64,000 nt of DNA from Aphanomyces cochlioides (Eukaryota > Oomycota > Saprolegniomycetes > Saprolegniales > Verrucalvaceae): the NCBI GenBank assembly GCA_019828595.1, contig JAHQRK010000010.1, positions 1,302,001-1,366,000 on the forward strand, given 5' to 3'. Shown here piece after piece: positions 55,977 through 64,000 of the stretch; the first letter of the stretch is position 1, and each line of letters begins with the position of its first letter. Made by a program: the position numbers and the translations under genes. Under the pieces are notes generated by a model. It was not told the origin of the DNA. It searched no databases and worked only from the letters and a program-made list of their open reading frames with translations.

Positions 55977-56857
55977 ATGTCCAACAAGCCGCCCCCAACA
56001 CGAATGTACGTGATGTAAAGCTTCCAATATGACGCTATTATGTAGGAACTTGACGACGTTCAAGGCCAAGCGCGTCGCCGCAAAGAAAGGTATCAATATT
56101 CGTGAACCAGGACGATGGCTCATTTATGACTAGGATACGATTTGCTCAAGAAGAAAGCCGATGCGCTCAAAATGCGCTTTCAAGCTATGCTTCGTGAAAT
56201 CCAAAAGACAAAGTTGGCCATGTCCCAAGAAGCCTCCGATGCGTTTTTTTCGCTTTCACAAGCTCAGTATGCTGCGGGTGATTTCCGACACAAGGTGATC
56301 GAATCCGTCACGACGGCGGAAATTCGCCTCGAGAATCGTATCGATAACGTTGCTGGTGTTAAGTTGCCAGTCTTTACTGAAGTTGAAACGGGTCGTGAGA
56401 AGGGCGAAAACATTGGTTTGACCGGTGGTGGTGGCAAGATCCAGAACTGTCGCGAAAAGTTTCGAGTTCTGCTCAAAGCTCTCATCAAGCTTGCGTCGCT
56501 CCAGACTTCTTTTGTCACGCTGGATGAAGCACTCAAAGTTACGAATCGCCGTGTAAATGCTTTGGACAGTGTCACGATCCCCAAGATCGACGGAATCATC
56601 GATTACATCGTGCGTGAGCTGGACGAATTGGAACGAGAAGACTTTGTTCGGTATGTCTGTCTCCATCGAGTCAGCCATTTAACCTTGCATTTAGCATCAA
56701 AAAGGTTCAAGCCAACAAGATTGAGCTGGCCAAGCTTGAGCAAGCCAAATTGGATGCAGAAGCCGCAAGCGGTGCCGCTCCTCCTGTGTTCACTCCATCG
56801 GACGCGGACATCATGGCGGCATTTGAGCCAGCTGCTGACGCCGACGTCGTCTTTTAA
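55977..56857 (+). CDS. VMA8: V-type proton ATPase subunit D
   Basis: Exons 55977-56005, 56046-56089, 56134-56650 and 56695-56857 (introns 40-44 nt) encode 250 aa, the usual length. Hallmarks: LLKKKADALKMRF (start of the long N-terminal helix), DNVAGVKLPVF, LASLQTSFVTLDEALKVTNR and the C-terminal helix DELEREDFVRIKKVQ. Subunit D is the central stalk of V1 and couples ATP hydrolysis to rotation of the proton-pumping ring on vacuolar and endosomal membranes. The first two exons are short but restore the family start (MSNKPPPTRMNL). The stop is 28 bp from that of the convergent kinase gene. Confidence 0.95.
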
Positions 56858-56885
56858 ATGACATTTTCTCTCTCTTTCTTATAAG

Positions 56886-58478
56886 TTATTTCGGACCATA
56901 GTCGCTGTCGCAGTCGTCACCGTAATCGTCCTCTTTCGCCTCAGCCATGCAATTGCGTAGAGGTCGCAGACTCATGTGATGGCCTCCTCTCCTCGAACTT
57001 GCATCGTTCATCTCGCAGCCGAAGGAATCCATATCACTGCCCATGCCTTGAGCCAATTGGGGCAAATGCTTTCGAGAGCTATCCGACTTGGCCACAGTCT
57101 TCTTTACATCGTTTGTGTCTTGCCTAGTTGGCGTCCGCTTTTCTTTCTTGCTGTCAGCTTTCACGAGGGTTTTCTTGCGTCGACTTGAGGTAGCTTCAGG
57201 GGGCGACACCTTGCATTGGCTCTTAGTTTTGGGTTTGGGGACAGAGGCGACGCTGCTGATTGCAACTGGCTTCTCCTCCCTTGGAGGCTTGGATCCCTTG
57301 GCGGAGGATTTTTTGCGGCCTTCTTTGCCTTCGTCGTCTGTCGTGTCGCATTCGATTAGTCGTAGGGATCCTTTGGCTTCCTTGGTGTCTTCTAGCTTGC
57401 GTTGATTTTCACGCTTCTTCTTATCTCGTTTGGCCTGCTTCGACGACTCGATTTCACACGGTGGACTATCTTTTCGCACGATCTTAACTGGCTTCTCCAA
57501 AGGCAGTTCGTCTGCGACGTCTTCTTTCTTTGGACTATTTCCTGGTTGCTGTGATGGCGGGGGATTGTTGAACTTCAGATCCTCCAACTCTTTCTCGAGT
57601 CCTTCAAAGTATGGATGATGGACACATTCAGCAGACGTCATGCGCTCGTCAGGCCCAAGTTGAACAGTTCCTTTGAGGAAACCCATTGCTCTCTTTGGAA
57701 TTTTTCCAACAAATCGCTTCTGAAGCGTCTCAGGGCGACTCATATCAGGAAACTTGAGGCCTGCAAAGCGTGGATTGGATAGAAACAGCTCCATGTGGTC
57801 TGGTGTAAGGGGGCCAAGCACCTTTTGAATCATGTACAACTGATCGATATCAGACTCGCCAGGGAAGAGAGGTTGCCCATCAAGAAGCTCGCCCATGATG
57901 CATCCAATGGCCCAAATATCAACGCTTTTGCCGTATTTTGTCGAACCAAGGAGCAGTTCGGGCGAACGATACCATCGTGTTGCTACATAATCGGTCAATT
58001 CTTGGGACTGTGAGTCATTGATCAATCTTGCGAATCCAAAGTCACACAATCGAAGCGAGTGGTCTGAATTGGGATTCACGAGCAGGTTCTCAGGTTTGAT
58101 ATCGCGATGGACGACTCCATTTTCGTGGCAATAGTGAATCGCGCGGCTGAGTTGATAGATATATCGTCTGACGAGTTCAGGATCGAGTCCTGTGGGTTTT
58201 TCTTCGAGCACTTCCAGTAAATTCTTCTCGACGTATTCAAATACCAAGTAGAGCTTGCCCTTTCGTCGGAAAGCTTCTTTCAGGTTGACAATGTTTTCTT
58301 GCTTCAACATCTTAAGCAACTTGACTTCCCGAAGCGTCGTTTTGCGCACGACTTCGTCGTCTTCACTCTCTTTGAACTTTTTGATCGCGACAATCTCTCC
58401 ATTTTCCTTATTGCGGCATTTCAGCACGACGCCGTATGCGCCCTCACCGACAATCCCGAGCACTTCATACTTGTTCAT
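56886..58478 (-). CDS. CDKL5-like CMGC protein kinase
   Basis: Single exon, 530 aa from the chosen ATG. The kinase domain spans residues 4-287: P-loop [26 protein letters not shown] (CDKL hallmark), [15 protein letters not shown], activation loop [13 protein letters not shown] with the TxY dual-phosphorylation motif, and [18 protein letters not shown]. The C-terminal 240 residues are basic and disordered, Ser/Lys/Glu-rich. CDKL kinases phosphorylate microtubule-associated proteins and control cilium length; a flagellar role here is an inference. The frame extends 43 codons upstream (to 58607), but that stretch contains the TATCCGGATA element found elsewhere only between genes. I therefore chose MNKYEV at 58478, which aligns with the family start. 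Confidence 0.9.
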   Translation of the reverse strand: MNKYEVLGIVGEGAYGVVLKCRNKENGEIVAIKKFKESEDDEVVRKTTLREVKLLKMLKQENIVNLKEAFRRKGKLYLVFEYVEKNLLEVLEEKPTGLDPELVRRYIYQLSRAIHYCHENGVVHRDIKPENLLVNPNSDHSLRLCDFGFARLINDSQSQELTDYVATRWYRSPELLLGSTKYGKSVDIWAIGCIMGELLDGQPLFPGESDIDQLYMIQKVLGPLTPDHMELFLSNPRFAGLKFPDMSRPETLQKRFVGKIPKRAMGFLKGTVQLGPDERMTSAECVHHPYFEGLEKELEDLKFNNPPPSQQPGNSPKKEDVADELPLEKPVKIVRKDSPPCEIESSKQAKRDKKKRENQRKLEDTKEAKGSLRLIECDTTDDEGKEGRKKSSAKGSKPPREEKPVAISSVASVPKPKTKSQCKVSPPEATSSRRKKTLVKADSKKEKRTPTRQDTNDVKKTVAKSDSSRKHLPQLAQGMGSDMDSFGCEMNDASSRRGGHHMSLRPLRNCMAEAKEDDYGDDCDSDYGPK

Positions 58479-58573
58479 TCGATGCCACGGCTCCTTGGCG
58501 CCTTTTCGAGTGAATTCCGTTATGATTGGTTCACCCAAGCATCCAATCACGGTGTGTTCATTGACAAAGTGAC

Positions 58574-58583
58574 TATCCGGATA
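58574..58583. promoter_or_regulatory. TATCCGGATA element upstream of CDKL5-like kinase gene
   Basis: Exact consensus, 96-105 bp upstream of the chosen ATG at 58478. Confidence 0.5.
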
Positions 58584-59470
58584 ATAATTGAATTTCCACA
58601 AAATCATTTTTAATTCAATTTTTCATTTAATTTCTTATTTTTTTCAATTTTTTTAGCGTTGGACAGAATTCAAAAGAAGACTTCACAAATTGAACGTGGA
58701 CGGGCTTTTTGCACCTATTCTCTCAAGCAATTGCATGGATGCCTTAAGTACTTTGTCTGGATGGTAAGCCTCATTGATCTACTTATCATCATGAAAGAGC
58801 TATATTCTCCTCTGCGTATAAACCTAGTTTAACTGTTATAAAATTTCCACCCAGTCTGGCCAACGTCACAAGTCATTTAGACACCCGTAGAATCAATCGA
58901 CGGCGCGTTGTCGATATTTTGCATTTTCGTACTGCATTATGTCTTGTAACTTGCCAAGTTGGACAAATTTGCGTCCACTCGCCTTTTTCCCCTAAAGTTA
59001 GGCTTAATGCACTTATTCACCCCTTCACGTGGTGTAACCTGGTCTAATTTTAAGGGGATTGTTTCAATAGACTGGCGGCGAGCGGGGAAATAAAGCTTTG
59101 GCTCATAGGACTACAATCCCTGTGTACTCTTTGTTGGTGAAGGACGTACATTTCGATGTTGTCATTGATAAACTATATCATCCATTAGATGGCCATATGA
59201 CTACAATTTCTCTTCAAAAAGTCACGTTTTTGAAAATGAAGTAAATGAAAAAGCCGCAAACTATACAAAAAGCAAGTCAAATGGTGTAGAAGGGGGAGCC
59301 GTCATCCGTAAAGTGGATGGATGACTTGAAGTTTGTATACAGCCATCAGAGAACGGCAAAACCTGTGAAATTTAATATTCGAATCAAGGGCGTGTCTGTA
59401 TTGATGGGAAGAGCAAGCCCTTTATAAATTGATGTGTTCATTTCCACTTTTGCCCGAAAGTCAGCAAACC
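58584..59470. other. intergenic region, no gene seen
   Basis: 887 bp, AT-rich with T-runs near 58620-58660, between the divergent kinase and ARF-like genes. No open frame or repeat relation was recognised. Confidence 0.4.
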
Positions 59471-60162
59471 ATGGGGGGAATTCTCCAACGCATGCTGCAA
59501 GCGTTCTACACCAAGAAGCTCGAAGTCGTGCTTGTTGGCCTTGAGAATAGGTACATTCGACAGCTTGTGAATGAAACGCTGACGATTTCGACGTGTGTAG
59601 TGGCAAGACGACCTTACTGAACGTCATGGCAATGGGACATCCAGTCGAAACGTGTCCGACCATTGGTCTCAACGTGAAACTCGTCAAGAAAGGCGGGGTG
59701 CAAATGAAATGTTGGGATATCGGTGGCCAAGCGCAATATCGTAGCGAATGGGGACGATACACGCGAGGGTGTGATGTCATTATTTACGTCGTGGACGCCA
59801 ATGCGGTATGCAGCATGACATGACTTGACCATGTGTGACCGTTTGTTCGTGTGTAGTTTGATCAAATCTCACTGGCGCGAAAGGAACTCCACCGCCTGTT
59901 GGAAGATAGGTATTTCAACTCGAGATGTAGAGCTTTTGATACCAATGATCTCTTCTGTAGGGAATTGGCGACAACGCCCCTTCTCGTCTTGGCCAACAAG
60001 ATCGATCTGGAACCGCACATTTCAGAGCCTGAACTGATCCGTGAGCTCAACTTGGATTACATTGTCGATAACCCGTGGCTCGTGATTCCTATTTCCGCTC
60101 TCCGCCTTGTAAACATTGATCAAGTGATCCAGTGGCTGATGAAGCAATCGGGCAAAGGTTAA
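59471..60162 (+). CDS. ARF/ARL-family small GTPase (ARL8-like)
   Basis: Exons 59471-59550, 59601-59805, 59857-59909 and 59961-60162 (introns 50-51 nt) give 179 aa. G1 is GLENSGKTT (split by intron 1), switch I PTIGLNVK, G3 WDIGGQ, G4 NKID and G5 SALR. WDIGGQ and RSEWGRYTRGCDVIIYVVDAN are closest to ARL8, which places lysosomes and vesicles on microtubules. Unlike ARL8, it begins MGGI, giving a Gly2 that could be myristoylated as in ARFs. The assignment to ARL8 is tentative; membership of the ARF/ARL family is certain. The next gene starts 198 bp downstream on the same strand. Confidence 0.88.
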
Positions 60163-60360
60163 GATTAGCATATTATGAGATAACACGGCTATGTTTCTTA
60201 TTCCACGGCGCGCCTTTATCTCTTCCCTTCCTTCTCCACGAAGGCCAAAGGAGCATGCGCGTTTGCTGCCTTCCATGTCTGGTTGATTGGATAAAAAAGA
60301 AAGATATCATCGTTTCGAAAGGCGAACTTTCCATTTGGACACCAGGTCTTGCCTGCCAGC

Positions 60361-61369
60361 ATGGACGACTTCTTCCTCCGGCACGACGTCTACAAGGACC
60401 GCGATCCCGACGAGCTTAATGGAAAAGTGAATTCGGATTCAGAAGCTAGGTAAGCATTCACAATGAAAATCGTCCGAGGCTTGGTGTAGCGACACTGAAG
60501 AATCCTTGCCAGCGTCTGTCCATGATCCATTCGGCCCATGGCAAGAACAGTCCCTCACCAAGCAAGGCAAACGCCGCAACTTCAAAAAGTCAACGTTTAC
60601 GGGACCAAAAGGCGTCTTGACCGACTACAAAGCGTACAAGAAAGCAAAAGCTCAAGAACGAGCTCAGGATGAAGCTGTTCGACAAGCTGTCTTGACTCGA
60701 ATCGCCCGTGGGTATGTTGACCCTTCGCAGTCTACCACGACAGAAACAGTCCCGCAAGAAGAAGCGCAAGACAGCGACGATGAATTCCTCAATGAACTGG
60801 AAGACGACACAGTGCTCCAGAGCTACTGTGCTAAGCGCATTGAAGAGATCAAATCGACCATCAATGCTGGGTACGCCATTATTCCCTCATCATGCTGACC
60901 TCATCCTCCTCAGCGCTCCGTCGTTTGGATCGATCAAATATTGCTCGCCTTTTGAATTCGTCGACGTGATTGACTCTGCTGATCCCCGCACTTGCATTCT
61001 CGTCCACATGAGTGATGAGGTATTCCCTCGCCATTTTGTACTTCTCCTTCACCATCTTCGCACCATAGCACAATTATGTGTGCACGGCGGTGAACCAATG
61101 CCTCCAGCAGCTTTGCGCTGAGTACCCGCTTCTCCAAGTACGTCTCGAGTCCTGCTAGTTGACAAGCTGACCGGGGTTGCTGCCATGGCATGTAGGTTTT
61201 GGTAGTCCAACGTGGCGAAGTTGAAGCAACAATTCGTGCAGACGATGTACCAATCTTTATGCTTTACAGAAGTGGCCAACAGCTTGATACAATCCTCGAC
61301 GTGTACAACAAACTACAAGGAGAAGTGATGGTTGAGCGGCTCGTACAGCTTCTGGCTGAGTACCTCTAG
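60361..61369 (+). CDS. phosducin-like protein
   Basis: Exons 60361-60449, 60490-60870, 60914-61019, 61069-61137 and 61196-61369 (introns 40-58 nt) give 272 aa. The N-terminal helices contain GPKGVLTDYKAYKK (PhLP signature) and acidic DSDDEFLNELEDD. The thioredoxin-like domain follows (FGSIKYCSPFEFVDVI, CILVHMS, VEATIRADDVPIFMLYRSGQ). Phosducin-like proteins act with the CCT chaperonin in folding G-beta, actin or tubulin. No CxxC redox site is present, as in the family. The stop codon TAG (61367-61369) overlaps that of the convergent SERINC gene in the tetranucleotide CTAG. Confidence 0.9.
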
Positions 61370-63032
61370 CTGAAATCTCGATCGGGAAAACAGGATGGAG
61401 CCACGAGTGTCCAAGTGTAAAGCACGATGATGAGCCATTGCGACGTAATGTGCATCCACATTGCCGCGCTGTCGACTTGTCTACAAACGAATAATTCATA
61501 AAATCTTGCATGAGCGTCAGAGAATACCCAGAAGCAGTTCCCCATTGCGTAAGTACCATAGCCATGTACATGCTTCCGAAGAGCATAATCAAATGGAATT
61601 GCCAGCTTGGGACTTCTCCGGACGACTTCGTTGTAGATCTCTAGCCTCAATACAGATAGAAAACCAGCATTTGTGACGGTGAAGAACTCACGGATCGAGG
61701 CAGATCAGCTTCTTCGTCATCATCGGCAGTCGTTGGCTCATTTGAGGTTTCTTTAGTATCGACGCGGATTAAGGATGAAGCGGTAGACCAGCTAGCTGCG
61801 TTAATTCTTGGTACTGACGTGGAATTTACCTCGTCCATGTAATGGTGGCTGCCCCGATCAAAGCCGCAATGATCGTATTGAAGGTCGAGCTCGCTTGGTA
61901 CTCGAGTAAAGGATTGCACTACAAGATAGATCACAGCGTTGGAGTTGAAGTGAGATAGGTAATTACAGAGGCATCAGGGTTGGAGCTGAGAGACTCGTAG
62001 CAGAGGAAACAAATGTACAAGGCAAGAATTGAGGGCGGTAAAAGCCCTTCACCAACCCAATTAGTGACTACAAGGGTAATTTAGTCCGATGAGCGAGCTC
62101 CTGGGCAGAAATACTGCTAAACACTGCGGTGATGATGATTGCACCCAATGTGATGGAAGGAAACACGTAGCCCAGCGTGCATTTGGCAAAGTAATGGTAC
62201 TGAAGATCGTTAGAGGAATACAAGACATGAATAACGTACGAGGAACCCAATACCGACGAGAGATCCTCCCAGAGTCAGAAGCACGAGTGCAAAAAATGCG
62301 CTCTTCCTGAAGATGAGTGTTCAAATATGATCAAATCATTTGAAGGAATACCAAAACCATCCGTACGAAGAGGTCTGGGAATAGGAGAGAAGAGAGACGC
62401 GCTCATCTGCATTGGACGCTTCCATCTTGGTAATCAAATAGTCTCGAACATAATCTGTATCCAGGGTCTGACAATGCGCACAATCGGGAAGCACGTACAA
62501 ACTGTATCGATAATAATAACAAGCTGGAGCAAGATGAATAAGACCGACGCAACTCGGGCGACCCACGCATACCCGTAAAAGAAACCTTTCATCAGCACCG
62601 TAAATCTCCACGAAGCACGCTTGTTTTCGTACCGTTGGGGATGGTATACGAGCCGGTAAAGATAATCGCATACATGGGCAATTGAAAGCACCAAAGGCAG
62701 CAACAATTGTTGAATCCTCGATCCGAGAGTGCGCTTACACAAGCCATGATGGCAAAGAAGATTGACATGGCAAAACTAGCTCTATGAAGAGAAGAATGAG
62801 TTCATCGAGCGCCAGAATTTCGACAGCATGTACCGATAGATAGCTTGATTCCCAACGCAGTGAGGGTTCCCCACGGCCACGTTACACGTCTCAAACGACC
62901 ACAAATGCTTCAAAATGCCTATAAGAGTTAACGAAATGCTCATCATGCAGCATTACCATCTCCAAATGCACGCAGCGCCGTCGCTAGGATAGCATTCACG
63001 AAAAATAGCGCAGTGTATGCGATCCTCGTCAT
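61366..63032 (-). CDS. SERINC: serine incorporator (SERINC/TDE1) family membrane protein
   Basis: Twelve exons (63032-62957, 62918-62834, 62781-62739, 62619-62503, 62467-62367, 62306-62240, 62199-62115, 62067-61967, 61918-61830, 61791-61692, 61640-61528, 61480-61366) give 363 aa. Family landmarks: AIYRASFAMSIFF, LLQLVIIID, GLLPPSILALYICFLCYESLSSNPDASCNP, the acidic loop TADDDEEADL, WQFHLIMLFGSMYMAMVLTQWG and the end WLIIVLYTWTLVAPSC. About ten membrane helices. SERINCs are lipid-scramblase-like proteins of plasma and endosomal membranes. Intron 3 (62738-62620, 119 nt) is uncertain: the skipped DNA contains a frame (YHPQRYENKRASW) that also looks family-like. Intron 4 is only 35 nt. Its ATG is 39 bp from that of the divergent zinc-finger gene. 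Confidence 0.85.
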
Positions 63033-63071
63033 TTTGAAAAATGACGGTGGAAGAGTGAATGAACTCTCAGA

Positions 63072-63887
63072 ATGTTAGTCCAAGAGCTGGAATTCCATTC
63101 AATGGGTGAAAAAAAGCGCCAACGAAGCGCGGAGGTCGTGCCGATCGCCAAGCGGCTACAACAATCTGCAGAGCTAGAGCTAGTGCCAAAAAAAGCCAAG
63201 AGTAACGACTTGGAAGACCAGATCAAACGGCTGGAAGCACAGCTTGAATCCAGTGACAGTTCGAGTGAAGACGACTCCGACAGTGACGAAGACGATGACA
63301 ACGAGGATGAAGCGCCAGGTATTGTAAAACTTTCGGCGTATCAAGACGAATCAGTGCCTGCACTACCACCAGAGATGCTCCCGAAACCATCGTGCCAGTC
63401 GGGCAAAGTATCGACGCATCAGAACAAACCCACGGAGGCGCCAGCACCTCCAAAGATTGTTGGCAAAGTTCCGTTTGCATGCAAACCGTGTGGTTTCGTC
63501 GGCAAGGACTTGGAAGATTTCAAAAACCACAAAGCGTCGAGTGAACATGAAGATGTGGTCCGCGTCACAACGTTTTCGTGCAAGCTCTGCTCCAAGGACT
63601 TTACCAGTGCCGACCAATTGACCGAACACAAAGCAGGCAAGTGGCACCAAATGCGCAAACGAACAAAGAAATCGCATTTCCAAGCCACAGCTGCTCCACG
63701 AGTATGCTATGACTTCCTCCGCGGGAATTGCTTTCGCGGTGACGCTTGTACCTTTGATCATGCAGCTAGCGACAAACCATCATCGAAACAGGCATCAATC
63801 CTACGACCAACTCGCGTTTGTAACCAGTTCCAAGCGGGCACGTGCAAGTTTGGCGACCGTTGTATTTTTCGGCATGATAAATCATAA
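63072..63887 (+). CDS. zinc-finger protein with C2H2/U1-type and two CCCH fingers
   Basis: Single exon, 271 aa. The basic N-terminus (KKRQRS, KKAKS) is followed by a Ser/Asp/Glu-rich acidic stretch (about 60-85) and a Pro-rich linker. Two matrin/U1-like C2H2 fingers follow (CKPCGF...H...H, CKLCSKDF...H...H, about 140-195). The C-terminus has two CCCH fingers (CYDFLRGNCFRGDACTFDH and CNQFQAGTCKFGDRCIFRH, about 218-268). CCCH fingers bind single-stranded RNA, and the U1-type fingers are common in pre-mRNA factors. A nuclear RNA-processing role is likely but not shown. The start is the first ATG, with the SERINC start only 39 bp away. Confidence 0.87.
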   Translation: MLVQELEFHSMGEKKRQRSAEVVPIAKRLQQSAELELVPKKAKSNDLEDQIKRLEAQLESSDSSSEDDSDSDEDDDNEDEAPGIVKLSAYQDESVPALPPEMLPKPSCQSGKVSTHQNKPTEAPAPPKIVGKVPFACKPCGFVGKDLEDFKNHKASSEHEDVVRVTTFSCKLCSKDFTSADQLTEHKAGKWHQMRKRTKKSHFQATAAPRVCYDFLRGNCFRGDACTFDHAASDKPSSKQASILRPTRVCNQFQAGTCKFGDRCIFRHDKS

Positions 63888-64000
63888 GAAACATCGTTCC
63901 ACATAGATCTACGTCGTTTTGGCATTGGTTTAGATGACAGTTTGGCATTGCAAGAGCGCTTCTGCTTGGTCTCGGGCATGGAGGAGACTTGCAACTTGGA
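63888..64000. other. window end, no gene assigned
   Basis: 113 bp after the zinc-finger stop. A minus-strand open frame runs to the window edge, with Lys/Arg-rich codons (KRSCNAKLSSKPMPKRRRS). It might be the 3' end of a convergent gene, but too little is visible. Confidence 0.2.

Noticed and set aside
56886..58607. Longer kinase start at ATG 58607 (43 extra residues)
   Set aside because: The extension crosses a TATCCGGATA element otherwise found only between genes, and family members begin near MNKYEV. Kept as an alternative.
58741..58770. GTCTGGATGG near 58757 as another transposon end
   Set aside because: Only ten bases match the right terminus, with no GGGCCC and no partner end or TTA duplication nearby.
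1..64000. tRNA, rRNA, snRNA or CRISPR features
   Set aside because: Scanned by eye for T-arm, B-box and repeat-spacer patterns and found nothing convincing; a covariance-model search would be decisive.

Overview
The window is 64 kb of a compact eukaryotic nuclear genome. It best fits an oomycete of the Saprolegniales (Aphanomyces- or Saprolegnia-like). That placement is an inference from three things: very short GT-AG introns (mostly 38-52 nt) in dense genes on both strands, the style of the proteins, and the mix of families (V-ATPase D, SERINC, PEX13 without an SH3 domain, CDKL5-like kinase, WD40/EF-hand flagellar-type protein, RME-8). No tRNA, rRNA or CRISPR array was seen. Exon joins were worked out by reading frame and splice sites, so the coordinates are predictions.

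Region 1 (1-8.4 kb): the 3' end of an unknown gene, a PfkB sugar kinase, a Hook-like coiled-coil protein, and a five-exon CLASP-N-like protein with a C-terminal membrane helix. The last is bracketed by a 28-bp direct repeat.

Region 2 (8.4-17.7 kb): a cluster of five paralogues of an NADP-dependent reductase (dihydroflavonol/cinnamoyl-CoA reductase type, extended SDR). Only one copy (12667-13697) is intact. The others carry frameshifts, a deletion, a truncation or a lost start codon. Two head-to-head copies share a 329-bp, almost perfect inverted repeat. Inside the cluster sits a 1.97-kb non-autonomous transposon with 14-bp terminal inverted repeats and a TTA target duplication. It carries an inverted copy of the repeat it inserted into, and that copy preserves the empty target site.

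Region 3 (19-41.4 kb): a housekeeping and regulatory block. It holds a PHD/JmjC-like/zf-4CXXC chromatin protein whose three iron ligands are replaced, a SPOUT1-type RNA methyltransferase, PEX13, a PAQR receptor-like protein, a coiled-coil protein, an EF-hand/WD40 protein, a mitochondrial TPR protein, an RRM protein with about 23 DDKPRY hexapeptides, a PKA regulatory subunit, a PX-domain protein and a DEAD-box helicase.

Region 4 (41.4-64 kb): a 2206-aa RME-8/DNAJC13 homologue without a J domain, a repeat-bearing spacer, a LENG1/CIR-N protein, an 11-exon glycine-rich multi-pass membrane protein with GCC/ephrin-receptor-like Cys repeats, V-ATPase D, a CDKL5-like kinase, an ARF/ARL GTPase, a phosducin-like protein, a SERINC transporter and a Cys-rich zinc-finger protein. 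Several genes serve endomembrane acidification and trafficking (VMA8, RME-8, PX, ARL, SERINC), but nothing indicates an operon-like arrangement.

Two genome-wide patterns stand out. A palindromic element, TATCCGGATA, lies 20-130 bp upstream of many start codons and is absent from the exons I read. Other genes instead have paired CCAAT boxes. Convergent genes end 0-80 bp apart, and in one pair the two stop codons overlap in a single CTAG.
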